Of a stretch of DNA of 64,000 bases, positions 1-9,619 are shown piece by piece. A program made the translations under genes and the position numbers. Numbering within the stretch: the first letter of the stretch is position 1; each line of letters opens with the position of its first letter. The notes beneath the pieces were generated by a model. It saw nothing but the letters and a program-made list of their open reading frames with translations. It ran no database searches and was not told the origin of the DNA. This DNA comes from Pirellulaceae bacterium (GTDB lineage Bacteria > Planctomycetota > Planctomycetia > Pirellulales > Pirellulaceae). Location: assembly GCA_026004775.1 (NCBI GenBank), contig BPJU01000001.1, positions 496,001 through 560,000 of the forward strand. The letters are read 5' to 3'.

Positions 1-184
1 TAGGCATTCTGCTCCATAAGGTTGCGAAAATCGGCCGTCTCGTGCTGCCGGTCGAATTGCCCGATCCGGCGCTGAACCTATCATTGAGTAGGATAGCGCC
101 CTGGGGAGTTTTGAGAAGTGATTGCAGGGCCGTGGCATCGCACAAAACCACGGACTGCACAAACTCGGATAAGGACGATCAGTC

Positions 185-3100
185 ATGGCGGCCGCGGTCG
201 AGCCGATACAGCTCAGCGCGGGCGAGTTGCGCCGCCGCGTACAGGAGGTGGAGCCGGCGGCATTGGTGATCGAGCCGCGCATTTTGCGCCGGGTTATCAA
301 GCAAGACCGCCGTATTGCGGGGTTCGGGATCGATGTTCCTCATCATCGCGTCTATACCATCCAGCGCGATCGGTTGCTGGTGATCGCTGATCGCCCGGAG
401 TTGGAATTGGCTCCCGGCGATAACTTGCCGCGCAAAGTTCTGTTGCTCGCCCAACCTACGGACGGCGACGACTGGGAAACGGCTGCTGCCGAAGACGTGC
501 TGCGTGTTTATTGGCGGCTGTTGTTTCATGGCCGCGTCCATATGGTGTTGGAGCAGGCCAGAGGGGAGGGCCGGTTGACGGATGCGGACGTTGAGCATCG
601 CCGCAGGGTGATTGGACCGGTGGCGTTCGATGAGATTCAATCGGTATTGCGACGCGACGATCAACTGCTGCCGCCGGAAGATGCCTTTGAAACGTACGTG
701 GAATTTGCGGCCACTTATTGGGAGTTGTACCATTTTGCCCCGGAGCATATACCGGTCTATTTTCCGGGAGTAATCGAGTGGGAGCCGGTGGTGCGGCTGC
801 TGGAACAAGACGTACCGCACCAGCAGTTGTTGGAAGAGACGCGGTTGCCGGGGGCTGCCCAGAGCAGTCCCGGGACGCGCGCCCGCCTGTCGAACCCTGT
901 GGTCGAACCGGCGCCAACGGTACCCAGTGATCCGCTGGCACCTTCACCGCCTGCTTTCTGGCGGCTGGTTGCCCGGGCCGAACGCGCCAGTCGCGTCGGC
1001 AACTGCGTGAAGGCGGCGATTCTGCGGATGGCGGCGGCTCGCATCGGCCTGCCCGATCGGGCTCGCGAGGTACAAGAGGCCGCTCGAGCCGAATTGCGGC
1101 GCCTGGTGCAGCGGTTGGCTGCGGCGCTGCGGTTTCCGGAGCCGTTGCAGCAGCAGTGGCTCGAGGCGCTGGAACCGCTGCTTGGGCCGGCTTCGTTGGA
1201 CCGTTGGAGCGCCGAGGCGCGGCTGCTGTACGACCTCCAGAAAGTGTGTGTCGAGAGCGAAAGGAACCTGTACCGGCTGGACTGGGTTGGCTGGCTGCGA
1301 TCCTTCGGCCGAGCCCCGTTGCGAAGGCCGTTGCCGTTGCTGCGGCAGGTGTTGATCACCAAACACTTGCGGGTCGCGTCGCGGAGGCTCTCGACCGTGC
1401 GCATTCCCACCGCGGTGCGCGAACAGATGGAACGTCTGCTGGAAGATGCTTTTCTGCGGGCTGAAGGGCTAATGAGGGAGGCGCTCCGCCCCCAGATCCG
1501 CCAGATCATGGATGAAGTCGGGTTGCGACCGGCCGAGCCGGTCGAGCGGGTGGCTCGGGACAAGGTGGTCGAAGAGCTGTTGGACCGGGTGGTAGAACGC
1601 GGCTTTTTCCACATGGGCGACCTGCGCGACGCGCTGGCCGAAAGCGACTTAAAGCTGCCCGATATCCACGCTTTTCGTGAAGCGATCACTGGTGACGAGT
1701 TGCTGCGGGCCAACCGCTTGATGACGCGGCAATTAGAGGGTGTCTACCATGGCGGTCCGATCTATTTGAGGCTGCCACAGTCGCTCAGTTCTCTGGCCTT
1801 CGGCACTCCTGTGGGACGGCTGCTGACCAATTATCTGGTTCTCCCCTTCGGCGGTGCGTATGTGGCATTGGAGGGATTACGTCATTTGGTGCATTTTGCG
1901 GCGCATGGCGTCTCCGAAACAGGTCCTTCTCCGGTAGACATCGACCAACAGCTCTTGACCAGTGTTGCCCGGGACGTTTGGGTCGCCTCGTTGGCGCCAC
2001 AGGCAGTGCCGTTCACCGCGCCGTTTACGGCAGCCGCGGTGGTCGCCGAGTCGCTGCCGGTGCACCCGCCGGGTGGTCCCACGATGGACATCTGGTTCTG
2101 GTTGAGTGTCCTTCTTTTGGGAACGTTGCTGCTGTTGTTGATCCACTTCCCCGGTTTCCGGAGGCGTTTCGTATGGGCCGCCGGCCAGTTGGGACATACG
2201 ATCAAGTGGCTGCTGGTGGATGTGCCGTCGGCCATCATCGGCTCGCCATGGGTGCAACGCGTCTTGCAGAGCGAAGCTTTCCGGGTTGTCCATAGTTACG
2301 CCATTCGCCCCGCCTGTTTCACGGTCCTGTTATTGGCCCCGTTCTGGGCTCGGGGATGGTATCTTTCCTGGAACTGGATCCTCCACGTGTTTTGGGTGGT
2401 GAACCTCTTCTTGCATACACCGGTGGGCCGTTATGCGGACGAGCGGCTAACAGACATTCTGGTGCGCGCCTGGCTGGAATTACGTGTTCGCGTTCTGGCT
2501 GCCGTTTATCAGTGGATCATGGACTTGTTCCACCAAGTGGTGGAGGCGGTTGAGCGGCTGTTGTATGCGGTGGACGAGTGGCTGCGGTTCCGTCAGGGTG
2601 ACCCGCGATGGTCGCTGTTGCTGAAGATGATCGTCAGCCCCGTCTGGGCGGTGGTGCGCTACGTGGTACAAATGTGTGTCACACTGCTGGTGGAACCTCA
2701 GATCAACCCCATCAAACATTTTCCCGTCGTCACGGTTTCGCACAAAGTGATCCTTCCCACACTGCCGCTGTTGGCTGTACAGTTGGCGCCGATCCTCGGA
2801 CGCGGGATGGGTTACACCGTGGCCACCATCATCGTGACCTTGCTGCCGGGGGTGTTTGGATTTCTGGTTTGGGAACTGAAGGGCAACTGGAGGCTCTACG
2901 CCGCCAACCGTCCCCGGTACGTGCCGCGCACTCGGATCGGTAGCCACGGCGAAACGATGGTGGGCTTGCTACGCCCCGGATTCCATTCGGGCACTATTCC
3001 GCGCACCTTCACACGCTTACGGCGTGCCTATCGCCGCGCCGATCAACGTGGCGATTGGAAACGCGTCAACCGGCATCAAGCCACACTGCATCATATCGAA

Positions 3101-3760
3101 GAAGCATTGGAGCGATTCTGGCAGCGGGAGTTCTGTGCCTTACTCAGCCTGCCATCCGGTGCGGACTTGCCCGAAGTGACCGTTCACCACGTGCGGCTGG
3201 CCACGAACCGCGTGGACGTCTGGCTGGTGGCCGATCACGGCCAACCCCTTCAGGTGACGCTCGAAGAGTGCCACGGCTGGCTGGTGGCCGGGATCACGGC
3301 ACCGGGCTGGTGGGCCGACCGGCCGCCGCCGGTGCGGCAGGTGGTGGCCCAAGCGTTGACCGGCATTTATCAGAAACTGGGTGTCGATCTAATCCGCGAA
3401 CAGGTAGAAAAAGAGTTGGGAGTCGACCGGTCGCAATACGAGATTGCTTCGGGCGGCATTATCCTTTACCGCGAAAAACACCTGGCCGGGGACGGATGGG
3501 TGCCCATTCGTCGGCGGATGATGCGGATCCCAAGAGCCGGAGCCGACACCCATACCACCGACCGATCGTCGCACGCCACCGGCCGCGGCCTCGTCCCGTT
3601 TTCGTCGCTGCGCATTGCATGGCAGGAGTGGGCTGAGTATTGGCGGAACGGCGGACCGGACGGACCAGCCGGCCGGTGGTTCGACGAGGCTTGGCCGCTC
3701 CCGAACGCAGCTTCTTCGGCCGCGGTCGATGTACAGCGGCCGCCCCCGGCACACGCGTGA
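185..3760 (+). CDS. Large membrane protein of unknown function
   Basis: A 1191-residue protein that I do not recognise. The first 600 or so residues look soluble, helical and rich in Arg, Glu and Leu. Hydrophobic membrane segments begin near residue 635 (IWFWLSVLLLGTLLLLL), with further ones around residues 700-750 and 860-930. The last 250 residues are soluble again and rich in Arg and Trp. The ATG at 185 has AAGGA about ten bases upstream, which supports this start. There is no signal peptide, so the soluble halves are probably cytoplasmic. The next gene, metF, is about 100 bases downstream on the same strand, and the link between them is not obvious. That this is a real gene rests on its unbroken length and coding-type codon pattern. 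I infer a planctomycete-specific protein and assign no function. Confidence 0.8.
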   Translation: MAAAVEPIQLSAGELRRRVQEVEPAALVIEPRILRRVIKQDRRIAGFGIDVPHHRVYTIQRDRLLVIADRPELELAPGDNLPRKVLLLAQPTDGDDWETAAAEDVLRVYWRLLFHGRVHMVLEQARGEGRLTDADVEHRRRVIGPVAFDEIQSVLRRDDQLLPPEDAFETYVEFAATYWELYHFAPEHIPVYFPGVIEWEPVVRLLEQDVPHQQLLEETRLPGAAQSSPGTRARLSNPVVEPAPTVPSDPLAPSPPAFWRLVARAERASRVGNCVKAAILRMAAARIGLPDRAREVQEAARAELRRLVQRLAAALRFPEPLQQQWLEALEPLLGPASLDRWSAEARLLYDLQKVCVESERNLYRLDWVGWLRSFGRAPLRRPLPLLRQVLITKHLRVASRRLSTVRIPTAVREQMERLLEDAFLRAEGLMREALRPQIRQIMDEVGLRPAEPVERVARDKVVEELLDRVVERGFFHMGDLRDALAESDLKLPDIHAFREAITGDELLRANRLMTRQLEGVYHGGPIYLRLPQSLSSLAFGTPVGRLLTNYLVLPFGGAYVALEGLRHLVHFAAHGVSETGPSPVDIDQQLLTSVARDVWVASLAPQAVPFTAPFTAAAVVAESLPVHPPGGPTMDIWFWLSVLLLGTLLLLLIHFPGFRRRFVWAAGQLGHTIKWLLVDVPSAIIGSPWVQRVLQSEAFRVVHSYAIRPACFTVLLLAPFWARGWYLSWNWILHVFWVVNLFLHTPVGRYADERLTDILVRAWLELRVRVLAAVYQWIMDLFHQVVEAVERLLYAVDEWLRFRQGDPRWSLLLKMIVSPVWAVVRYVVQMCVTLLVEPQINPIKHFPVVTVSHKVILPTLPLLAVQLAPILGRGMGYTVATIIVTLLPGVFGFLVWELKGNWRLYAANRPRYVPRTRIGSHGETMVGLLRPGFHSGTIPRTFTRLRRAYRRADQRGDWKRVNRHQATLHHIEEALERFWQREFCALLSLPSGADLPEVTVHHVRLATNRVDVWLVADHGQPLQVTLEECHGWLVAGITAPGWWADRPPPVRQVVAQALTGIYQKLGVDLIREQVEKELGVDRSQYEIASGGIILYREKHLAGDGWVPIRRRMMRIPRAGADTHTTDRSSHATGRGLVPFSSLRIAWQEWAEYWRNGGPDGPAGRWFDEAWPLPNAASSAAVDVQRPPPAHA

Positions 3761-3867
3761 TCCGCCGCCCTCAAGACAAACTCACCTCCCTCCCGATCCT
3801 CCCCTTTGCTGTTTTTCCGTGGGAACGTACAACTAGGCTAGTGAGTTGAGGCGATGAGATTGGACCT

Positions 3868-4764
3868 ATGAAGCTCGGTGTTTTTTACGAGAACCGCGTA
3901 GGGCTCTCCTTTGAACTTTTCCCGCCGAAAACGGTTCAGGGGGAACAATCCCTTTTCGAAAACCTGGAAGAGTTGATGGCGTTCCAACCGGACTTTGTCA
4001 CATGTACGTACGGAGCCGGTGGATCGACCCGAACCAAGACCCTGGAAATCGTTACCGAAGTCAAGAAACGTTTTGGGGTGCCGGTGGCGTCCCACCTGAC
4101 ATGTGTCGGCTCATCGGTGGACCAACTGCGCGATTATCTGGAAAACGCTGCTCGCCGGCAGGTCGACGCGATTGTTGCTCTTCGCGGCGATCCGCCGCGC
4201 GGCGAGAGCTCTTTCCGCCCTGTCCCGGACGGCCTTCGCTACGCCAATGAGTTGGTGGCGCTGATTCGCCGCGAGTATCCGGGGTTCGGTATCGCGGTGG
4301 CCGGTTATCCGGAGAAGCACCTGGAGGCACCGAGTTTCGAGGTGGATTTGGCGAACCTCAAGCGGAAAGTCGAAGCGGGGGCCGATGTGGTGATCACACA
4401 ACTGTTCTACCGGAATACCGATTTTTTCCGATTCGTGGAGCGATGCCGGCAAATCGGGATCCAGGTACCGATCGTGCCGGGAATCTTGCCGATTACGAGC
4501 CTCAGCCAGATACAACGCATTACCTCCCTCTGTGGCGCCACTTTGCCGGAGCCGCTGGCCGAGAAACTGGCCCGGCATGATGATCCGCAGTGGCAATTCC
4601 AGGTGGGCGTCGAGCATGCGATCCAACAGGTCCGCGAATTGCTCGAGCAGGGAGTAGCCGGCCTGCATTTTTATGTGCTTAACCGGTCGCCGGCTACTTC
4701 GGCCGTGCTGACGGCGGTCGGTTGGGCGGGAAGGCCGGCGGCGCATCCCGGCCAAAACAGGTAG
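3868..4764 (+). CDS. metF: 5,10-methylenetetrahydrofolate reductase
   Basis: Reduces 5,10-methylene-THF to 5-methyl-THF for methionine synthesis, using FAD in a TIM barrel. The 298-residue length fits bacterial MetF. Visible motifs are SFELFPPKT (residues 14-22, whose Glu16 matches the catalytic Glu28 of E. coli MetF), TYGAGGSTRTKT (47-58), HLTCVG (76-81) and the LRGDPP loop near residue 110. The late ITQLFYRNTDFFRF segment is also typical of the family. The gene ends 8 bases before the start of a 2-hydroxyacid dehydrogenase gene, so the two are probably co-transcribed. The 107-base upstream gap shows no riboswitch-like structure that I can recognise. Confidence 0.95.
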   Translation: MKLGVFYENRVGLSFELFPPKTVQGEQSLFENLEELMAFQPDFVTCTYGAGGSTRTKTLEIVTEVKKRFGVPVASHLTCVGSSVDQLRDYLENAARRQVDAIVALRGDPPRGESSFRPVPDGLRYANELVALIRREYPGFGIAVAGYPEKHLEAPSFEVDLANLKRKVEAGADVVITQLFYRNTDFFRFVERCRQIGIQVPIVPGILPITSLSQIQRITSLCGATLPEPLAEKLARHDDPQWQFQVGVEHAIQQVRELLEQGVAGLHFYVLNRSPATSAVLTAVGWAGRPAAHPGQNR

Positions 4765-4772
4765 GAGCTTCG

Positions 4773-5780
4773 ATGAGGGTTTTAGTAACCGATGCTCGGT
4801 CGTATGATCGGCGAGCGTTGCTGGCGGCCAACGAGCAGTTCCAGCACGAGTTGGTATTTGTGGAGACGCGATTGGAGCCGGCAACGGCATCGATTGCCGC
4901 CGGCTTTCCGGTGGTCTGCCCTTTTGTGAACGACCGCTTGGATCGACGGGTGTTGGAGCAGCTTGCCGCTGGCGGCACCAAGCTGATCGCCTTGCGGTCG
5001 GCGGGCTATAACCACGTCGATCTGGAGGCTGCCCGCCGATGGGAGATGCGCGTGATCCGCGTACCGGAATATTCACCCTACGCGGTAGCCGAACATGCGG
5101 TGGCGCTACTGTTGGCGCTCAACCGCAAGATCCATCGTGCCATCCATCGTGTGCGGGAGGGAAATTTTTCCCTGGAAGGGTTGGTCGGTTGGGACATCCA
5201 CGGCAAGACGTGCGGTATCGTCGGTACCGGACGCATCGGCGCGGCTTTCGCGCGGATCATGCGAGGGTTCGGGTGCCGGTTGATGGCGTATGATGTTCAA
5301 CCGCGCGTAGAGCTTGTGGAACAGTTGGCGATGAGCTATCAGCCGCTGGAGGAGATCTATCAGCAAGCTGATATTATTTCCCTGCACGTACCACTGACTC
5401 CCGAAACGCACCACATGATCGATGACCGGGCGCTGCGGATGATGAAGCCCTCGGTGTTTCTGATTAATACCAGTCGGGGTGGGCTGGTCGATACGCGAGC
5501 GCTTATCGCTGCATTGAAAGAAGGCCGGCTGGCTGGGGCTGCCTTGGATGTTTACGAAGAAGAAGAGCACTACTTTTTCCGCGATTTTTCGGATCATATC
5601 ATTCACGACGACGTGCTGGCTCGTCTGCTTACCTTCCCCAACGTCGTCATTACCGCCCATCAAGGCTTTCTCACACACGAAGCGTTGGACAACATCGCTC
5701 GTACGACTCTTGCCGGTATTACCTGCTTCGAACGCGGCGAGGAGCTTCCGCACGAACTGACGGCGGCCGGCCGTCACTAG
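4773..5780 (+). CDS. D-2-hydroxyacid dehydrogenase, D-lactate dehydrogenase type
   Basis: An NAD-dependent D-isomer-specific 2-hydroxyacid dehydrogenase of 335 residues. The Rossmann motif CGIVGTGRIG sits near residues 147-156, followed by the NTSRGG arginine loop, ALDVYEEEE and TAHQGFLT with the catalytic His. The DVYEEEEHYFF segment and overall length resemble fermentative D-lactate dehydrogenase (LdhA) more than phosphoglycerate or glyoxylate reductases. An in-frame upstream ATG exists at 4722, but it lies inside metF. ATG 4773 has AGGAG just upstream and gives the usual family N terminus (MRVLVTDARSYDR), so I chose it. D-lactate as substrate is inferred from the family. The stop codon shares a CTAG with the stop of the convergent gene. 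Confidence 0.88.
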   Translation: MRVLVTDARSYDRRALLAANEQFQHELVFVETRLEPATASIAAGFPVVCPFVNDRLDRRVLEQLAAGGTKLIALRSAGYNHVDLEAARRWEMRVIRVPEYSPYAVAEHAVALLLALNRKIHRAIHRVREGNFSLEGLVGWDIHGKTCGIVGTGRIGAAFARIMRGFGCRLMAYDVQPRVELVEQLAMSYQPLEEIYQQADIISLHVPLTPETHHMIDDRALRMMKPSVFLINTSRGGLVDTRALIAALKEGRLAGAALDVYEEEEHYFFRDFSDHIIHDDVLARLLTFPNVVITAHQGFLTHEALDNIARTTLAGITCFERGEELPHELTAAGRH

Positions 5781-6829
5781 CGGGTGGCCCGGACGATCCA
5801 GTACCCGCCGCGTACCGGTTGCGCCTCGAAGCGGCGGTACCACCGCTGCAAATTCTCCAGGTACCACGAGGGGTTTTTGGCCACCAGCAAAAGCTCCCCG
5901 CCCGGCACGAGCGCTTCGGCGGCTCCGGCGACGAAGCGCTCGGCAATTTCGTGGCGGCCGTAGTACGGTGGATTGGTGAGCACCAGATCAAAGCTTCCCA
6001 GTGCGCGGTAATCGTTTCCCGGAAAGACATGCGCCGAAATGTTATCGAGGGCGTTGCGGCGAGCAGCCTCCTGGAGGCACTCGACGGCGCGGGGTACCGA
6101 ATCGACCGCCGTCACCTCGGCCGTGGGTTGGCGAGCAGCGGCAGCGAGCGACACGGCACCGCTGCCACTGCCGATCTCCAAGATCCGCATTCCCGGCTCG
6201 ATTGCCATCGCCTCCATCAGGCGACGGGCTCCGGCATCGACACGCCGGTGAGCGAACACTCCCGGACGCGTTACCACCCAAAGCAAGTTCTCGTTGTCCC
6301 GAAAGGGGAATTCACAACGGAACGATCGCAACTTCCGCACCGGGCCGTGCGGTGTGGCCCGATAGATGACCTTCTCGGGAAACGCAAACTTTTGAATCGG
6401 CCGAAAGTACTCGGCCAATTGTTTGTGCAACCAGTCATCGTGCGGGTTGTCGACCGATGCCCATAGCTGGCCGCTGGGTGCCAGGCGCAGTCGGCTTTGC
6501 TGAATCAGCTCACGAACCAGTTCCGCCTCGCCCTGAAAGGAGACCGGAAGCACGATCACGTCGAATTGTTCCTCGGGAAGGTCCGCACTGCACATCAATC
6601 GCTCGTTTGCGCCGGTGGGCGACCGCCGTCGGGCTGACTCCAAGTGCCAGGCGTCAAGAAACCATACGGTCATGTGCTCCGTTTCGCGTGCAAACCACTC
6701 GCTCCGTCGCTCTGTGCCGGAGATACTACACCAGAGGATCCGTCCCTGCACGGAAAGCGGCAGCAGCTCCCGGCTCTCTTTCACCGGCCGCTCCCGCGGG
6801 CTGGGATTCTCGATGTTCGACTCGTTCAC
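5777..6829 (-). CDS. RsmC/RlmG-like SAM-dependent methyltransferase
   Basis: A 350-residue two-domain methyltransferase. The N-terminal half is a degenerate methyltransferase-like domain. The C-terminal half has the SAM-binding motif ILEIGSGSGAVSLAAA and the catalytic-site motif LTNPPYYGRHE. An NPPY-type motif with a duplicated fold is the hallmark of N2-guanine methyltransferases such as RsmC (16S G1207) and RlmG (23S G1835). Which rRNA position is modified cannot be told from sequence alone. The gene converges on the 2-hydroxyacid dehydrogenase with a 4-base overlap. It is divergent from thyA, with about 117 bases between them. Confidence 0.82.
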   Translation of the reverse strand: MNESNIENPSPRERPVKESRELLPLSVQGRILWCSISGTERRSEWFARETEHMTVWFLDAWHLESARRRSPTGANERLMCSADLPEEQFDVIVLPVSFQGEAELVRELIQQSRLRLAPSGQLWASVDNPHDDWLHKQLAEYFRPIQKFAFPEKVIYRATPHGPVRKLRSFRCEFPFRDNENLLWVVTRPGVFAHRRVDAGARRLMEAMAIEPGMRILEIGSGSGAVSLAAAARQPTAEVTAVDSVPRAVECLQEAARRNALDNISAHVFPGNDYRALGSFDLVLTNPPYYGRHEIAERFVAGAAEALVPGGELLLVAKNPSWYLENLQRWYRRFEAQPVRGGYWIVRATR

Positions 6830-6946
6830 GATCCACTGCCTGATACGGGAAAATGAACCTGCCGAAGGTTAGTCAAGGGGGACTGGAGGGTGCTGTGTTG
6901 ACATTTTATCATCGGACAAACGACCAAAGGGGGGCGGGTGTTGGCC

Positions 6947-7741
6947 ATGCGACAATATTTGGAACTGCTTCGGGACGTGCTCGAACATGGGGTGCGGAAA
7001 AGTGACCGCACCGGAACCGGTACGCTCAGCGTGTTCGGGCGCCAGTTGCGGTTTGACTTGTCGGCGGGGTTTCCGCTGGTGACGACCAAGAAGATCCACG
7101 TCAAATCGGTGATCCATGAACTGTTGTGGTTCATCCGAGGTGAAACGAACGTGCGATCGCTGCAGGCCGCCGGGGTCACCATCTGGGACGAGTGGGCAGA
7201 CGCCGATGGGGAACTGGGGCCGATCTATGGTTATCAGTGGCGGTCCTGGCCGACACCGGACGGCCGGCGTATCGACCAGTTGGCACGTGTCGTAGAGGAG
7301 ATCCGCAGCAATCCCGACTCGCGCCGCTTGCTCGTCAGTGCCTGGAATGTGGCGGACCTGGAGCGGATGGCGCTGCCGCCTTGCCACGTCTTATTCCAGT
7401 TCTACGTGGCCCAAGGCCGGCTCTCTTGCCAGATGTACCAGCGCAGTGCCGACCTGTTCCTGGGGGTTCCGTTCAACATCGCTTCTTACAGCCTGTTGAC
7501 GATGATGGTCGCGCACGTTACCGGTCTTCAGCCGGGAGAATTCATCCACACGTTTGGCGACGTGCATCTTTATGTGAATCATCTGGAGCAGGCGCGATTG
7601 CAGTTGACCCGGGAACCTCGCCCGCTGCCCCGCATGTGGTTGAACCCCGACGTAAAGTCGCTGTTCGACTTCTGCTACGAGGATTTTCGGTTGGAGGGCT
7701 ATGATCCGCATCCGGCGATACCGGCGCCGGTTGCGGTCTAG
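6947..7741 (+). CDS. thyA: Thymidylate synthase
   Basis: Converts dUMP to dTMP using methylene-THF, which is left as dihydrofolate. From ATG 6947 the protein is 264 residues and aligns end to end with E. coli ThyA without gaps. It starts [15 protein letters not shown] and ends [14 protein letters not shown]. Cys146 in [12 protein letters not shown] is the nucleophile. RTGTGT (21-26), the [13 protein letters not shown] dUMP-binding stretch and REPRPLP are also present. A GTG at 6938, preceded by AAAGG, would add three residues and cannot be excluded. folA follows 63 bases downstream, the classic pairing in which DHFR recycles the dihydrofolate made here. Confidence 0.97.
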   Translation: MRQYLELLRDVLEHGVRKSDRTGTGTLSVFGRQLRFDLSAGFPLVTTKKIHVKSVIHELLWFIRGETNVRSLQAAGVTIWDEWADADGELGPIYGYQWRSWPTPDGRRIDQLARVVEEIRSNPDSRRLLVSAWNVADLERMALPPCHVLFQFYVAQGRLSCQMYQRSADLFLGVPFNIASYSLLTMMVAHVTGLQPGEFIHTFGDVHLYVNHLEQARLQLTREPRPLPRMWLNPDVKSLFDFCYEDFRLEGYDPHPAIPAPVAV

Positions 7742-7804
7742 AAATCCGGCAGGTAACGGGCGGGGCGGGGGACGCGGAGTTTCACGCATAAGGATTGGTG
7801 GGCC

Positions 7805-8359
7805 GTGGACGGACCGCAGCAAGGCACGAACGGCGAGAAACCTGGTGGTCGGCCCGGTAGTTTGGCGATCGTGGCAGCCGTAGCCGACAACGGGGTAATT
7901 GGAAAACAGGGCCGACTGCCGTGGCATTTGCCGGAAGACCTGCGCCACTTCAAAAAACTGACCATGGGGCATGTGTTGATCATGGGTAGGCGCACCTACG
8001 AATCGATCGGGCGGCCGCTCCCCGGGCGGCGTACGATCGTATTGAGTTCCTCCCGGACCTTTCAGGCGCCCGGTATTTTGGTCGCCGGCACGTTTCAAGA
8101 GGCACTGCGGCTGGCACAGGATAGCCCGTTGGCTTTTGTCGTCGGTGGTGCGGCGGTTTACCGCGAGGCACTGCGGCATGCCGACCAACTGTACTTGACG
8201 CGTATCTATGCCACGGTCGACGGCGACACCTTTTTCCCGGAGATCGATTGGCAGGAGTGGCAGTGGGTAGAGAGAATTGCCGAAGCTCCGGCGGGCAAGT
8301 ACGCGTTTTCCTGGAGCATTGATCGGTATAAACGCCGGCGGCAGAAGGAGAGCGAGTGA
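7805..8359 (+). CDS. folA: Dihydrofolate reductase
   Basis: Reduces dihydrofolate to THF with NADPH and works with the adjacent thyA. Visible are IVAAVADNGVIGKQGRLPWH (residues 22-41) with the Trp of the Met20-type loop, DLRHFKKLTMGH, the NADPH-binding motif IMGRRTYESIGRPLPGR and FVVGGAAVYREAL. The active-site acid is the Glu in LPEDLRHF. From the GTG at 7805 the protein has 184 residues, about 20 more than typical DHFR at the N terminus. That extra part is low-complexity (Gly, Pro, Gln). A TTG at 7862, inside the conserved SLAIVAA, would give a canonical length, so the start is uncertain. Confidence 0.93.
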   Translation: MDGPQQGTNGEKPGGRPGSLAIVAAVADNGVIGKQGRLPWHLPEDLRHFKKLTMGHVLIMGRRTYESIGRPLPGRRTIVLSSSRTFQAPGILVAGTFQEALRLAQDSPLAFVVGGAAVYREALRHADQLYLTRIYATVDGDTFFPEIDWQEWQWVERIAEAPAGKYAFSWSIDRYKRRRQKESE

Positions 8360-8408
8360 AGGGAGGTGAACGATTCCCGGGGAGAAGTGATAGGGGGACG
8401 AGCCAAGA

Positions 8409-8537
8409 TGCACGGATGCCCTCGTCCGTGAGGAGAAGTTATTCCCGAACAAAGGCGGTCTTTACTGTCGAGCAGGCGTTATGTACCAGCGGGCACGAGC
8501 TTCTTGGGTAGCCCACCGGGGTGAGACGACCGTGCCA
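8409..8537 (-). repeat. Degenerate copy of a two-hairpin dispersed intergenic repeat
   Basis: Matches, with many changes, the element at 13157-13287, in the same orientation. Recognisable parts are a CACGGA...CGTCCGTG hairpin at its left end, GAGCAGGCG in the middle, CTTCTTGGGTAGCCCAC and the GAGACGACCGTGCC end. It fills most of the gap between folA and epmB. It is the most decayed of the four copies, so it is identified by order of motifs rather than by overall identity. Confidence 0.55.
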
Positions 8538-9569
8538 TTAGCCTGCCAGAAGCCTTTTGGCTGGTTGCCCCGGTTCCTCAACCACTAGTCGCGGCACCGC
8601 ATAGCCGGGTAGGCGCTCTCGAAGGCGCGAAACAATTTCGATTCCCACCTGGACCGGCACTGCAAAATGGTGTGCCCCTTGTACCGGGTCCAACTGGTGC
8701 AAGTAATACGGAAGCACGCGAAGGTTAGCCAAGCGGCGGCAAAGTTCCTCTAAAACGTCTGCAGAATCGTTCACGCCTCGCAACAGCACCGCCTGATTCA
8801 AGACGGGGATGCCGCTGTCGACCAATTTGGTCAGTGCCGTGCAGCACGTCTCATCCAGCTCCTGCGGGTGATTGACGTGTACGACTACGAGGGGCGTAAG
8901 GCGCGTGCCCCGCAGCCAGTCGATCAACTCCTGCGTGACGCGCTGGGGGATGACCACAGGTAGCCGGGTATGCAGGCGTAGCCGTGCCAGGTGTGGTATG
9001 CGGCCCAGTGCTTCGACCCATTCACGGAGCCATGCGTCCGGAAGTACCAGCGGGTCGCCGCCACTCAAGATCACCTCGTCGATGGACGCGTCGGACGCAA
9101 GTTCTTCCAGGATGACAGGCCAATGGCGGCGAGCCGCCGCCAAGTCGTGGTAAGGGAAATGGCGGCGGAAGCAGTAGCGGCAGTGTATGGCGCAGGCGCC
9201 GGTGGTGACGATCAAGGCGCGGCCGGCGTACTTTTGCAGCAATCCTGGAGCGCGGCATCGCTGAAGTTCCCCCAACGGGTCACTTGAGTACCCTGGTTCC
9301 GGTATGAGCTCATCCCCTATCGGTAGTACCTGCCGCAGCAAAGGGTCGTGCGGATCCGCGGGGCGAATCCGCCGCACGAACTCCCAGGGCACCAGCAGCG
9401 GAAACTGGCGGGCGGCTCGGCGTGCCTGGTCGATCCACGCCTGCGGCAATCGAAGCACCTCGGCCAGCACTTCCACCTCGCGGACGGCCTTGCGCAGTGC
9501 CTCCGGCCATGGAACTTCGGCAGACCCGGCGCCGACAAAATCGTCTGTTTGCGTTAGAATACTGTTCAT
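8538..9569 (-). CDS. epmB: EF-P beta-lysylation protein EpmB, lysine 2,3-aminomutase family
   Basis: A radical-SAM, PLP-dependent aminomutase of 343 residues. In E. coli EpmB makes (R)-beta-lysine, which EpmA attaches to EF-P. The radical SAM cluster motif CAIHCRYC lies at residues 126-133 (Cys126, Cys130, Cys133), followed by FRRHFPY. SGGDPL, HTRLPVVIP, NQAVLLRGVND and PYYLHQLDPVQGAHHF all match the EpmB/KamA family. The short length and the EpmA and EF-P neighbours favour EpmB over catabolic KamA, which is longer at the C terminus. ATG 9569 gives MNSILTQTDDF. An in-frame ATG at 9581 is the alternative. The gene is divergent from efp, with about 50 bases between them that must hold both promoters. 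Confidence 0.93.
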   Translation of the reverse strand: MNSILTQTDDFVGAGSAEVPWPEALRKAVREVEVLAEVLRLPQAWIDQARRAARQFPLLVPWEFVRRIRPADPHDPLLRQVLPIGDELIPEPGYSSDPLGELQRCRAPGLLQKYAGRALIVTTGACAIHCRYCFRRHFPYHDLAAARRHWPVILEELASDASIDEVILSGGDPLVLPDAWLREWVEALGRIPHLARLRLHTRLPVVIPQRVTQELIDWLRGTRLTPLVVVHVNHPQELDETCCTALTKLVDSGIPVLNQAVLLRGVNDSADVLEELCRRLANLRVLPYYLHQLDPVQGAHHFAVPVQVGIEIVSRLRERLPGYAVPRLVVEEPGQPAKRLLAG

Positions 9570-9619
9570 AATCGGTAGCATAACCCACAAGGAGACTTTC
9601 GCGAATAGGAAGCACGAAA

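Noticed and set aside
1-184. Gene fragment at the left edge
   Set aside because: Small open frames exist, but none has a recognisable protein end or start signal; it looks like the upstream region of the gene at 185.
757-1713. 318-aa minus-strand frame rich in Ser and Arg
   Set aside because: Low-complexity antisense translation of the 1191-residue gene.
3761-3867. Possible SAM or cobalamin riboswitch before metF
   Set aside because: The gap is only 107 bases and shows no conserved core or multi-stem layout that I can recognise.
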